NCBI GenBank assembly: GCA_021464245.1
Contig: JADCRB010000018.1
Coordinates: 2,151,261-2,215,260, forward strand
Origin: Carallia brachiata
Taxonomy: Eukaryota; Streptophyta; Magnoliopsida; Malpighiales; Rhizophoraceae
Direction of reading: 5' to 3'
Length of the DNA stretch: 64,000 nucleotides
The translations under genes were made by a program, and so were the position numbers. The notes under the pieces were generated by a model. That model worked only from the letters and a program-made list of their open reading frames with translations. It was not told where the DNA came from and made no database searches. Below are positions 25,890 through 38,152 of this stretch, piece after piece (the stretch's first letter is position 1; each line of letters opens with the position of its first letter).

Positions 25890-25938
25890 AGCTAATCCCA
25901 ACTTTTTTTTTTTTTGATCAAAATAAAGCTAATCCCAA
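25890..25938. mobile_element. Tiny poly(T) insertion with target duplication in A3 3' flank
   Basis: 'agctaatcccaa' occurs at 25,890-25,901 and 25,927-25,938 around a poly(T) run followed by 'gatcaaaata'. The A1 copy (about 9,396-9,420) has no poly(T) run at this place. Confidence 0.65.
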
Positions 25939-27155
25939 TTTGATTTCTGATCGTGTGTAAGATTACGTAACTACGTTCATTGATGCATTCTGGAGGGTTA
26001 AAGTTTTTTCAATAACATTCAATAATTTATCTACTTTTTTTTTAAATTCAATACATCCTTATCGATCTTATGATTTAAATCATTATGTACTTACTATATA
26101 TCCACAGTTGTGTTGCCAAAAAAAAAAATTGTTTGTTTGTTCAATTTCAATTTGAATCGAAATCGAGGCAAGGCCACGCCTAAACAGTTGTGAAGAAACT
26201 AACTTTAAAAAGGAGCACCACATCGTTAGGGTCCATGATTTGTGCATTTGGAGAAAAAGTGGTGAAAAAATGTTGCCTTATTGGTGTTTTTTCCTGAAAA
26301 ACTTACAGATTAATTTTTTGAGTCTTGTTTTGCTATTTGTGTAATTTAAAAATTAATTTTCAACATTCTATAATTTTTCCTTTTTTTTCTTTTGTCAGTA
26401 CCTTTTTCCCTTTTTTTCTGTTTACGACACTGAAAATGATAATCCATCATTGAGTGAAAGGCAAGTGAGGCAGATAACCATTCAAATCCCAAGTTTTCTC
26501 ATTGAAAAGCACATACCTTCCATTATTCTAACTAAATTGTATTTTTCTTTTTCTTTGGTTTTTTTTTTTTGAGTAGAAGCTGCATTTTTCATTAAAAACA
26601 CAATTTTCACTACGTGACATCTATTTGCACACTGGCATACCAAGTAAGCGAGCCAATGATTCTTGTTGTAAGTACAATGTGCTATTTATGATACAAAATA
26701 CGAAACGAGTGGCCAGGGTAAACAGTCCACTGAACCACTGACAGACATTCTAACATCCAATTTCTAAATGATCTTCAGTCCGTTTGCACATCTATCAGAT
26801 ATAACTAAACACATTTGTTGTGTTTTGCATCCTTGTAGCCAGTTGCTGCTTAGCTTGATGGTTTTACAGCTGCCACTGGTGTTGCTGAGGCAGTATCCAC
26901 TGCTGCTTTTTTTCGAGCAGCAACAAAGTAGTACTCTTTGAAACCATTGTTTGGGCCATTGCGTTTGCACTAGCTGCTGCTCTGCTGCTCTTCGAGACAA
27001 CAAAGTAAACCCCTTGAAATTTAGATGCAAGGTCATACGAACAAGAAACATTTGCTCCACTTGGGGATGAAAAGGGGTTAATATTGACCTGTTAAGGAAA
27101 GTTCATGGCATAAAGGCAACAGCGGCCCCAAAGATACTAGAAGTTGCAGATAGGA

Positions 27156-29877
27156 TTACTGAATTTCCTTAACCTGACATAATTGGAACCATGACGCAAT
27201 GGATATGTCAAGTTTTGCTGCAATGAGGAAATTCCAGAAAAAGAAAATGCAGAAGCACCAGAGTTGCTCAGCTTGTGTGCAGAGATCATGGCTGTTCACG
27301 GCCCTAAGCTTGTCTACTTCCCCTTGCAGCCTCCTGTTTTGCTCCATTAGTGAACCAAACCATCTCTTCAAGTACTCACATTCCATCTCAGTCTGCTTCA
27401 GCTTGCTCCTCGTGAGCATATTACTAATTGATATTAAATTTTAGTGGTGCTAAAAATTAGAAAAATGAGTGCCAAAATTGAAAATATACAAAGCAATAAT
27501 AGTATAATTGGTTGAGTTGTAAAAAGTAATGATACCTAAAAAATCTTCTGATTTTTTGCATGATTGTAGCTAGATTAACATGAAAAATCTTCTCATGAAA
27601 AACATGACTTCAAAATCTCTGCAACAGTCTTACCTGTAAACTCCTCTCTCCTGATGCAGCAAAAGCTTCTCCACCAGTTCGACGTTTACACCCTTGGAGT
27701 GGATCTATAAAGGGGAATCTTTATATTATTTACTCAAACATTGACTTCCATGTCAAGTGGCGGCACATTTAATATCAAAACCAACAACCATAACCATGCA
27801 ACTGTCAACTTTAATTCATATAGGTGTTGAATTGCATATTCAAGTAGCTGGCAATAAAATGTCAGATTGAGCGTAAACAGTATTTACAAGCAACAACGTG
27901 TAGGTGACTGCCAATATGAGTTGTATTCTTCAAGTGACACTACTTTTTTCAATTTATATTGCTTTATCTTCAATTATATACTCCTTTTTAGTTTCTAGCT
28001 GCTAGGAGGCATTCCAACCCACAAACTTATTCCTTGTTTCCATTTTATTCAATAACTTGAAGCTCGCCCTCCAAGCTTGAATTAATCCTCAATAATAAAT
28101 TTGCATAACACCATAAAGTAAATAAAGCTTAAAGCAAAACAATGAAGTCACAGCATATGAATGCCACAACCAAAGAAAACCTTGCAAGAACCAATATTAT
28201 CCCATGTCCTAGCAAAACATTTACCTGCGTTGGCTATGTGGAAAAAGAAAGAAACAATTATAATAATGAGTCAAATATTTCAAAGGATACACTTACCTCA
28301 ATAAGAAATCTTTCAAAGGAGTCAAATGCCAATATAGCTCTTTGACCTCTTCCAGTAGAAAGCATTTCCTGTTTCAAAAGAAAGAAGCCATGTCCAAACT
28401 GTTTAGAGGGATTTTGTTGCATGGCAACAACATTTGCAAGCTCCACATATAGTTAGAGTGTTAGACGAAATTTCAATGAAGATTAATACAAGATAAAAAG
28501 AAGTAAAAATTCCCCAGACCGTGGAACAAAAGCTCATCATAGAATACAAAGAAGAACAATAGGCACTTTCCAAGTCCAGGATGTATAAAACACCGGTCAC
28601 ATATCAGAACGACAACTCAGACAATACGTTTTCACAAATTCTGCGGTAGCAAGCAGCAAACAAAGCTACGTGCATACACATGCATGAGCATACGTGCATG
28701 AAATCAAATCCGTATCATTACAAGAGAACATTGTAATATAGCATCACTATTTGAAAAGTCCATCTCCCATCTTTCGGGAGAGGGGACATTAAGCAACCCA
28801 CTTCATGAGAGAGGAATCTTGACTAGGAATCATTTATACCATTCAATGAACAGCATTAATGGAAAAACTTCGACATCAAATGATTGAGAACATGCTCTTC
28901 TGGTGAACTATTCAATTTCCTACCAGAACATAAATAATTCCGAATGCAATTTTTATAAATGCACACTAACTTTTGCCAAAAGCATATAAATGAGATGGCA
29001 ATCAAATTTTTCATTACTCATATTCGTATTACTTCGGCAGAGTAATAAATGGCCCTTCCATGCAAGAAACAAATTTTGGTTACAATAATTTGACAAACCC
29101 TTCACATGTTATCTATATATAGCTTAAGCTAGAGTCTTCACATTCAAAATCGAACCGTGCCAATACAAATGAAACACAATCCTTTTCATTTAAAACGCGA
29201 ATATGATTACTCGGCAAGTGAGGCACACCAATATGGCATTTCTACGAGAAAAAACAAAAGGCCGAAAAATTTCATCGATGCCAATGCCTTTTAAATGTGA
29301 GTTTACGAATTAAAATCCAGATTTAGAACTCCGCACATACAATCAACAAGAAGGATTTATCCAGTTCTGGCAATTAACTTATTATTATGGAGATAAAGAG
29401 CTAACTAACCATCAAATCATCTACGTAACTCAGATTGATTACCTGTTCGGGCGAAACACGAATCAACGGCCATCCGTGTGCTCTTCCCGTAAGTACGATT
29501 TGCAATCGATAACAACGGTTGAGGAAGTTGCAAGCGAACAAGACTGTCACACACATTAAAGTCAATATCAACATCAACATCAATATAATTTAACTTCATC
29601 AATCAACTATTCATCTCAAAATGACATGCAAAAGATGGAATTTTGGGGTTGTTAAAAAAAAAATACATAACATTAACATAAACTCAAAAGAGAAGAAGTT
29701 AGAAGAAGAAGAAGCATACATACAGAAATATAAGCAAATGAAATTTGATAAACCACTAATCTGATGCGATTCTGATGTTGGATAGAATACATATCTATCA
29801 ATCATCAGTCCTTCTTTTTCTTCTTCTTCTTCTTCTTCTTCTTCTTCTTCTTCATCCTTCTTCTCAGTGATGACCAT
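27156..29877 (-). CDS. Unit A3: five-exon gene, acidic N-terminus plus HD-Zip II-type leucine zipper
   Basis: The exons are 29,757-29,877, 29,443-29,543, 28,297-28,368, 27,634-27,704 and 27,156-27,408. All have GT donors and AG acceptors, their phases agree, and the total is 618 bp, giving 205 residues plus a stop. An in-frame ATG at 29,955 could add 26 residues. Exon 1 encodes a long Glu run, exon 2 '[20 protein letters not shown]', exon 3 '[19 protein letters not shown]' and exon 4 '[13 protein letters not shown]'. Exon 5 begins '[20 protein letters not shown]', followed by 'NRRLQ', with leucines every seven residues. That segment closely resembles the zipper following the homeodomain in ATHB17-like HD-Zip II proteins, but no homeodomain precedes it. 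A Trp/Phe-rich tail follows. The role is unknown; dimerisation with HD-Zip II partners is an inference. The 26.76-27.15 kb region may be 3' UTR. Confidence 0.55.
29818..29852. repeat. (TTC)n microsatellite within A3 exon 1
   Basis: On the coding (minus) strand this is (GAA)n and encodes the Glu run. A1 and A2 have only about five consecutive Glu at this place, so the run has expanded in A3. Confidence 0.9.
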
Positions 29878-30019
29878 CTGATCTGATGAACGGCTACTTT
29901 CCGTCCAACCCTCCAAATTTACAACAACCGAAAACGGTGGCGACGTGGGTCCCAAAATGACGCAAACGCCGCCGGTGGTTCTCTGAGTCGGTCAGAGTCG
30001 CAGACTCCCTCGCTCGCCC

Positions 30020-30036
30020 ACCCTTTTATATAGAGT
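30020..30036 (-). promoter_or_regulatory. TATA box of unit A3
   Basis: The minus strand reads CTCTATATAAAAGGGTGGG about 145-160 bases upstream of the ATG at 29,877. It matches the A1 block at 13,149-13,163. Confidence 0.7.
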
Positions 30037-30059
30037 AATAAAGAATCCAAACAAACCCC

Positions 30060-31690
30060 ATCCGAACCTCTTTCCTTTTTTGATTTCTGGCTAAATCTTT
30101 CCTATTAAGGGTTCTCAAGTTGGACGTATTTATGGATACGAAATCTTCGTGTATTTATTTGGATGAGTCCAATTCTAATCACTGGAAAACTGAAATCCGA
30201 ACCATGTTTTTTTTTTTTTTTTTTATAACGAGATATTGTTTTAACAAAAAAACAAGTAAAAAAAACAGAAAACAATTGTCTAATTAAATAAAAAAAAAAA
30301 AAAGGCAATTGTAACGTGGCAATACCAATATCTTACTTTTGGCTACCTATTCGTTTCCTATTTGATATAAAATTTTTTTACTATATTACCTTTTATGTCA
30401 TGAAAAAGATTTTATATTTATTTAAAAAATATGAAATCGTTAATTTATGATGTAACATGTTGATGTGATAAATTTAGCACGTTGATATGATAAATTTTGT
30501 ATAAAGTAACTGTTGATAGTCTCACACCAGTGGACTTAACGATTATGTTAGCGGATTTAACAATAAATTTAATGCTTGTGTCAATTTAATCAGACAAAAA
30601 TATTGTAGCGGATCAATTTAAAAAATTATTCTCAAAAAATTGAAAAATACAAATTTTTTTTTGAATAAAATTGATCGTTAACCCCATTATTGTTAATTGT
30701 TATTCAATGCTATCTTTAACTGTGATCATAAATCGGAAGATTGACTTAAAATATGTAACTCATAATACGTGTATTCGTGTAAATACAAAAGCATTTAAGC
30801 ATTCCGTTTGTTGACATTTTTCACGGGTTTTTCTTTCCGTTTTTTTTTTTTTTTTAGGTAGAAGCAGCGTTAGAAATTTTTTACCAAAGAAATACTAAAT
30901 AATAACATTTAAACAGTAATAAAGTAATACGAGTTATTAGATAATTAATATTTAAAAAAATAAAAATATAAATAAGTTATTAAATATTATTAGATAAATT
31001 ATATAATTTTTATTATTATTTAAAATTAATTTACATGATAAACCTCTTTCTTTTTTTTCCAACAAATAAAACGTATCCTATGAATTTCAACTGGATCACA
31101 CTCTTCATGTCTTTATTAAATCAAAAATTAACGTGGAACCAATTAGCTAGCTTTAACGATCTAAAACTTCAAGTCATTTTTTGTTAATTGACTGCAACTA
31201 AATTCCAATATGAGACGTTCAATAGCAGTAAGCTAGAGCTCATTGCTCATTGCTTATTGGTATAAAGTTTTCATTCATTACCAAATAGTGATCAGAGCAA
31301 TTGGATCCAATAGTAGTTTATCTTAATAGGGGAATTTAAGTTGTTATATGAGATAAATACACAAGGAAAAACCAACCTGACAACAAATAAAATTATCAGT
31401 TATATTAGGATAATGTCTTAATTTTTATCCAATAAAAATTAGTTCAAACGGTTATTAATTTCTAACTTATCCCTAAAAATACTCTCCACGTATTTGTGCT
31501 GGCGACAGAAAGGCCCGAAGGCTGTTCCCATCCCTGTCCGGGGAGATGCCAATCATTTCTTCTTTCTACGAACACCATGTAATAGATATGTACAAATTAA
31601 TGTTACACGATTCATAATAATCCCAACAAACGCTGACCCATCGCTATTTTTGGGATTCTCCAAAACTATAGCCTTTTTTAGCTATAATTC
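30060..31690. other. AT-rich intergenic region
   Basis: Homopolymer T and A runs (30,205-30,225, 30,290-30,303 and 30,840-30,855) and AT-rich sequence fill this stretch. I see no gene. The right end grades into the GH3 promoter. Confidence 0.6.
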
Positions 31691-31707
31691 CAAAACTATA
31701 TTTACAC

Positions 31708-31743
31708 CCACTATATATGCATATAAATACATATATAGCTTTC
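31708..31743 (+). promoter_or_regulatory. Putative core promoter of the GH3 gene
   Basis: A TA-rich block with 'tatataaatac'-like content ('catataaatacatatatag') is followed about 25-30 bases later by a C/T-rich leader. A splice donor (CTTCAG|GTTAGA) at 31,843 closes a non-coding first exon. The intron would run from 31,844 to the 'ttttttcag' acceptor at 32,813. The exact transcription start is inferred. Confidence 0.45.
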
Positions 31744-32862
31744 CTTCATCAGAGTCATCAGTTTGATTCCAAAATTTTTTTTTTTTTTGGTCCCACTTAT
31801 CTTGACATTTTGAGTTTTGGACTTGGGAGTTGTTCTTCTTCAGGTTAGAATTTTCTCTTTTCTTTGTATATATAATCTAATAGGTTCATGAACTCATGTT
31901 CCATTGTATTTTATTGTTTACTACCTCTGCATCAATCGATGGGTTCAAGAGAAAAGCCGTAAACTGCAATGAAGAAGAATAAGCATGAGAGGTGGTAAAA
32001 AATATTAATGCACAGGATAAAAACTGAGCCTTTTCAGGAGAAAAGGTTGCAGGAGAATTTGAGGGCAAGGAATTATTGGAGCCTGAGAGCAGCAATGCCT
32101 GCCACTCCCCTTAAGTGGACGATTGTGCTGTAAAGAAAAACATAGAGCTTCCACAAGAACCAAAAAATCGCAAAAAATTATAAAAGGCAATGAAAGAAAA
32201 GTACTTTTGGTTCCTCATCTCTTATAAACTCTAAGTTCTGCTCATACCACGACCCATAGGTCAAATCCAATAAGATCGTCACCAAGCCACTCTCACCTTG
32301 TTGGTATTCATGCGATGATGGCGCAGAGGGAAAAAGAGATGGAGGAGGAGAACATATAAAGATCGAATTTTTCATTCACAAAGTGTAGTTGTTATTATTT
32401 AACACGAAATGACTTCGTTACATAGACTTGGGTGAATTTACGTCTTAGAGAGCCTCTGAATCAAATCAATGAATTTTAACTCATTTGTATTAAAGCTGTA
32501 TAAGAATTGGTGTCAAAAGATCCAATAGATGTCAGTTTGCTTCCAAGCTGAAAAAATTTCAACGTCCTCATCTATCCAAACAAGTAAATTGGAAAATTTT
32601 CATTTTGTCGTTTTTTTTTCATAAAAAGAAAAAAAATCACTATCAGAATTCTTGTATATCTTCATCAGATTTTGTTAACAATCTATTTTCATAAACTAAC
32701 TCCCTCTGTTTCCAACAATTTTTGTTTTCTTTTCTTTTTTGCATACAATTAATTGGTTCATATTTTCCATGTCCAATATTAAGTTATCACCTTGTTCTTA
32801 CTTATTTTTTCAGCAGGGCCAACTCCAAAGACTTAAGCAAGACTTTGTTCTGTGCCAACAAG

Positions 32863-35726
32863 ATGATGAGAATTTCCATCCCCCTACTGGGGTATCTGCT
32901 ATTATTTTGCTGTTTTGCTGCCATGGCATCAGCAACCAAGGCAAAAGGAGAATACATGATATACAAAGATCCAAAGCAACCTATGAAAGCTCGCATAACG
33001 GACCTCCTGAGCCGGATGACACTAGCAGAAAAGATCGCTCAAATGACACAAATAGAAAGGGCTAATGCAACTTTTGAGGTACTGAGGGACTACTCCATCG
33101 GCAGTGTGCTTAGTGGTGGAGGAAGTGAGCCAGTTCCTCAGGCCACTCCTCAGGATTGGATTGACATGTTTAATGCTTTCCAAAATGGGTCTCTCTCCAG
33201 CCGCCTTGGCATTCCTTTGATCTATGGCATTGATGCAGTTCATGGCCACAACAATGTCTATAAGGCCACCATATTTCCACATAATGTTGGTCTTGGAGCT
33301 ACAAGGTAATGCACTTTTTAAAGATATCAAAAAAGCTAGTTCTTATTTTGATCATCTTGCAATGATTCTGTAACTCTTTCGAGTAAGTTGCCAAGAAATT
33401 TTTGTTCTTCCCCCGATCCCTCGGTGCCAGGATTTGAGCCTAGTTACTGGAGAAGTAATAGTCAATTTGGTCTACCACTGCACCACATGGCTGGTGGCTG
33501 CAAAGAATATGCTTTAACTTGAATAGTAATATTGTTCAATCGCATATTGCAGGGATCCCGAGCTTGTAAAGAGGATAGGTTCTGCAACTGCTCTTGAAGT
33601 TAGAGCAACAGGCCTTAACTATGCCTTTGCTCCATGTATCGCGGTATGCACTAGTTTAGATGTAATTTTGCAAGTATGATCTTAATTTGAAATAGCACAC
33701 ACTTATTTCCTTGTTAATTGATCTCTTTTATTTCCCGACAGGTTTGCAGAGATCCCAGATGGGGTCGTTGCTACGAGAGCTACAGTGAGGACCCCAGCAT
33801 TGTTGTAAAAATGACAGAGATGGTTTCTGGATTGCAAGGTGACTTGCCTCCACATTCGCGAAAGGGTGTCCCTTACGTTGGTGGAAGGTGAGTTTCACAA
33901 GTTCAAACGCACTTTGCTTAGTTAAAAGCTTTAGTGCTTCAATAGTTTCTGCAAGGTTCTGTACTGCCCTTCGTATTAGCTGAATTCTCAACCTTAGCTC
34001 AGCTTTCTTTCACAAATTTGAACTCTAGTTTGTTGAGCCTTGTAATAGGGAAAGGTTGCTGCTTGTGCAAAGCACTATGTGGGTGATGGCGGCACTACAA
34101 AGGGCATTAACGAGAACAACACTGTCATTGATTATCGCGGACTCGCGAGCATTCACATGCCAGGTTATTTCCACTCTATTTTCAAGGGCGTTTCGACAAT
34201 CATGGTTTCCTACTCGAGCTGGAATGGACAAAAGATGCATGCTAACCATTATCTTGTCACCAAGATACTCAAGGGAACTCTTAGATTCAAGGTAATAAAT
34301 ATTTGTAAACATTACAGTGCAATGATATTCAATACTTAAAGTCACTGTATCTGGAGGCAATCATTTCTTCTGGTTGTTTGTACGAATTGCAGGGTTTCGT
34401 TATCTCGGATTGGGAGGGTATTGACAAAATTACTTCCCCGCCCTACGCAAACTATACAGAGTCAGTTCTTAAATCAATTTCAGCCGGGGTCGACATGGTT
34501 AGTGGCAAAGCGATTCCTTTCTAACTTGATCGCAGGAATTAACGAAAAGTTTTTGCTTGGAAATAAAAATGCCTTAACATGTACTGAAGCTTGTAAAATG
34601 ATTGCGTGTATTTGTGTTTCAGGTCATGGTTCCCTACAAATATCCAGAATTCATCAATACTCTGACCAACCTTGTCAACAAGAAGTTCATTCCCATGAGT
34701 CGTGTTGACGATGCTGTTAAAAGGATCTTGAGGGTGAAATTCGCTATGGGTCTTTTTGAGAGCCCCTGGGCTGACCAGACCTTTGTGGACCAGCTTGGAA
34801 GCCAGGTTCATTAACTCTTTTTACTGTCCTTTTTCCATCTGAATATCAACTTTTCCTTTTTTCCTCAGCAGATTTGTTCTGATATACATATAAAGATTCA
34901 CTGACAAATTAAAATTTGTTTCGAAATAAAAAAAAAACAGGCTCACAGGGATTTGGCAAGGGAGGCTGTAAGGAAATCCCTTGTTCTGCTGAAGAATGGT
35001 AACAATGCAGATAGTCCATTGCTACCTCTCTCCAAGAATACATCTAGGATTCTAGTGGCTGGGACCCATGCAAACAATCTGGGGTATCAATGTGGTGGTT
35101 GGACCATCGCTTGGCAAGGGCTTCGTGGCAACAACATCACTGCTGGTGTGCACTTTTCCTTATATAACCTCAATTCATGTATGCAAAAAAAAGTTAATCC
35201 TGTGGCTGAAGCTGTTTCCTTGTGATGAGCAGGAACCACTATTTTGAATGCCATCTCCACTGCGGTCGATCCTAGTACTGATGTCATCTACAGTCAGAAT
35301 CCTGATGCTAATTTTGTCAAGTCCAACAATTTCTCCTATGCTATTGTTGTTGTTGGAGAGCCACCCTACGCCGAGACGAAAGGAGATAGTTTGAACCTGA
35401 CCATTTCTGCACCAGGTCCAAGTACAATTACCAATGTTTGTGGGAGTGTCAAGTGTGTTGTTCTCGTAGTCTCTGGGCGCCCGGTTGTGATTGAGCCTTA
35501 TCTGTCACAAATAGATGCTCTTGTTGCTGCTTGGCTGCCAGGAAGTGAGGGACAAGGAGTTGCAGACGTCCTGTTTGGGGACTACGGATTTACCGGCAAG
35601 CTTCCTCGTACTTGGTTCAAGACTGTTGATCAGCTCCCCATGAATGTTGGAGATTCTCATTATGACCCACTTTTCCCATTTGGTTTTGGACTCACTACAA
35701 AGTCCGTCAAGGCAAACCAGGCATAA
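32863..35726 (+). CDS. GH3 beta-glucosidase / exo-beta-glucanase, apparent one-base frameshift
   Basis: This glycoside hydrolase family 3 enzyme probably removes glucose from the non-reducing end of cell-wall beta-glucans. Exons: 32,863-33,305, 33,553-33,643, 33,742-33,887, 34,049-34,291, 34,393-34,497, 34,623-34,805, 34,941-35,145 and 35,233-35,726. The start at 32,863 gives '[19 protein letters not shown]', a signal peptide, so secretion is likely. The N-terminal barrel domain includes '[11 protein letters not shown]', '[12 protein letters not shown]' and '[13 protein letters not shown]'. The nucleophile Asp lies in 'ISDWEG', and the acid/base Glu is expected in 'PPYAETKGD' of the C-terminal domain. 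The exons total 1,910 bp, one short of a multiple of three. The exon 3/exon 4 join reads AGG GAA AGG TTG where the family needs a Lys-Val-Ala-Ala frame, so one base is missing after 34,049. Without it translation stops soon into exon 5, before the nucleophile. No other plausible acceptor restores the frame. This is either a real null allele or a sequence error. Confidence 0.85.
33395..33510. repeat. Small repeat-like segment in GH3 intron 1
   Basis: The segment ends in 'gtctaccactgcaccac' after 'aggatttgagcctag'. Such strings recur in plant short interspersed repeats with a tRNA-like B box. Only about 115 bp are recognisable. Confidence 0.25.
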
Positions 35727-35749
35727 ATCTGTTGAGACAACCAGCACTT

Positions 35750-36595
35750 TTTTAGTTCATTTTTCATAGAAAACTTACAAGAATTTATTACTTTTTGGAA
35801 CAGACCAAATTTAGTAATTTGAGGATGCCGGACTTCTGGGTTTTTATGTTGTCAAGGTTGTGCTGACAGCAAACTATATTGAATGAAAAGTTATGGGATG
35901 ATTGACAAGTTATTGTTAAATACAAAGTTTGAAATCACTAGTCAAATAGGATAAGATTTTGGTGGCTTGGGTGGTTGATCCCCTTCTGTTCTGCAAATGT
36001 GAGGCTTTTTTTAGGTCAGATAAACCTTTATATGAAATTACAAAACCCTTGCTGCTAACTTCTTCTAAGCTCCACAACATATATATATATATATAAAACC
36101 TTGACAAACCCTGAGCAACAAAACACCAACCCCATCAGGCAGCACGTGTAGCAGAAACTATACCAAAATAGGTATCAAGATGTCAGAGCCCCTAACATCC
36201 AAGCTATCATCTCTTTGCCAATAATAATTCATCCTATCCAGTATTCTATGCACTTGAGAAAACACTTCAACCAAAACCAAAATTGGCCCAACTCCCGCTT
36301 ATTAAAAAAAAACAAACCTAAAAAATGGTAAAATCACGTAGATATGGTGAGGTGCGACGTAAGAGCAACGCAAGTATCCGTGTGCATAAAATTATTAGAT
36401 CTATTGCACATTCTTTTAGTCGCACGTTCTATAAGTTTCTTTTTTAACTTATGGTGTGCATGCTACCAAAGACTTCATGCAACTGAGCTATATATGTAGC
36501 TACGTCGCCACCCGCTTCGCACCTTACTCTGCTTCCTTGTATTGTAAGTCCTAAAAAATCTCGGTAGGACGTTGCAACTTACTGGTCCTTGCATT
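35750..36595. other. GH3 3' UTR and intergenic region
   Basis: 3' UTR sequence follows the stop codon to about 35,900, without a clean AATAAA. Beyond it, 36,330-36,560 contains 'gaggtgcgacgta' and, near its right end, 'gctacgtcgcc' in loosely inverted arrangement. I see no gene. Confidence 0.5.
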
Positions 36596-36599
36596 GACA

Positions 36600-37290
36600 T
36601 TAGTATGCATGAATAAATTTTAAATGAGGCATCGTTACCGAGAGACAACATAATTTTATTAAATTTCTGTTATCAATGGATGAAAAATGGAGATAGTCTA
36701 GGTACAATTCAGACAGGGAAAAAGTTATGTAAATACACGATAGTAAATACAAAATTGACATATAAAGATATGAATCGTTATATCGTAAATAATGTATTGA
36801 ATTTTTTTTGAAAAAAAGACAAACCGTTGGATAAATTGTGTGTCTTCCTTGTGGTACAGATTGCGTACTTGAAACAATGGATAAGTTAGGTTTAGCGGCA
36901 ACAAGGAAACTCCAGACAAAGAAGATACGGTCATACAGAAGCCCCCAGTGTTGAATATCCTTGTCTTCGATCATAGTTGGTTGTTGGCTTTAGAGGGCTC
37001 AATTGATAACTAAGGAAGGCACTCGAGGAATTTGACCCTTGTTGCTGCATGCATAGTAGACGATGCTTTGACACCTTGTTTTTGCTGTTGTGAAGGGACA
37101 TATTTCCTTCATACATTGCCAATATTCACTACCTCCTTGGGGATGTCCAATTTCTCCTAATTTCCAGGCAAGCCATTATCTTGCAGATTCTGCAAGGATG
37201 TCGGCGTATGCCCCTAAACATCCTTAAAATTGTGACTCTTCAGTAGCCGCTCAAGGTTGAATTGTTGCAAAGGAGGATCATGCTAGAAAA
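36600..37290 (-). pseudogene. B3 unit, 3' degenerate exon block
   Basis: The minus-strand frame from about 37,290 downward reads as protein ('PPLQQFNLERLLKSHNFKDV', then 'TSLQNLQDNGLPGN') interrupted by TAG, TAG and TGA. Further on it resembles the segment after the zipper in the A units ('SGVSLLPLNLTYPL' against 'SGVSSLRQNLTYPL' in an A1 alternative frame). This suggests an ancestral gene longer than the current A3 model. It is decayed here. Confidence 0.45.
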
Positions 37291-37799
37291 ACAAAAATGA
37301 GATATGTAAGATATATATCCAAATTTGGGATAAACTGTTTTTAGCAAAAAATTGTAAGTTTCTTGAAAGGAATACTGTTGTCATTCCTTTCGTTTTTTTG
37401 TTTTTACTCTATTGCCTCCCACGTACAGAGTCAATACTAAGTTGAACCTTCCATCAAAAAAAGGCAAGCTATTACCATTGTAAATAAATTGCAAGCAGTG
37501 GTTTTTCAGTTAAATGACAATAAATTCATAAGCACATACAACACATCCGAAGGTCTTTCCTTTCAATTTTTCCCACAGCAAAGCATATTCAGCTAAAGCC
37601 TGCCCAATAAGACAAATGGCTTTCACGGTCTCTGTAACTTTTACTATTGATTTGGCAGAAGAAAAGTAAACAAAAACCCCAGAAACAATACAGATTTAAA
37701 CATGATAAACCGATGTATATGCATTGCTTGCTGCATTTCTAAATCCAACCACATAAACAAAATGCAATTAACTGCATAACAAGCAAACATATATAGCAT

Positions 37800-38152
37800 C
37801 ATCAATGTAACTGGCAAAAAAAAAAAACATCTTGGACTTCAAGTAAAATGATGAAGCAAGCTATACCTCGTGCTGATGTCTGGTAATTGAACCTTCCACC
37901 TGGACTGGCACCCCATGGACCGGACGCATGAACTGGCACCTCAAAAGGCACACAATTGGCCGCAGTGGCTGCAACAGCAGTAGCCGCAGCCATTTCAACA
38001 TGAGCTTTCATCTTTGGTGTGGTGGTGAAGTAATCAGAAGCCATAATTTTGTTCAGCTTCTCCCTCAATTTTAATCCGAATCTGCAAATTTTACCAAAAA
38101 CCCACATTAGAAAAAACAAGAAATGGGAACCTAAACAATAAAAGCAATGCAA
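37800..38152 (-). pseudogene. B3 unit, 'FTTTP' exon
   Basis: The minus-strand frame starts after a TTTGCAG acceptor near 38,093 and reads 'LREKLNKIMASDYFTTTPKM', then an Ala-rich helix and 'VPVHASGPWGASPGGRFNY'. B1 carries the same exon, with 'LREKLYKIMASDYFTTTPE'. I do not recognise the domain. Conservation between two units with different lesions suggests it was once coding. Confidence 0.4.

Noticed and set aside
27156..29955. A complete HD-Zip II transcription factor in A3
   Set aside because: No homeodomain helix 3 (WFQNRRAR) or the rest of the domain is found in any exon or intron upstream of the zipper exon.
9000..30060. The repeated units as copies of a Helitron or other transposon
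   Set aside because: The units are adjacent, in one orientation, with promoters, and lack shared terminal motifs or target duplications. Tandem segmental duplication explains them better.
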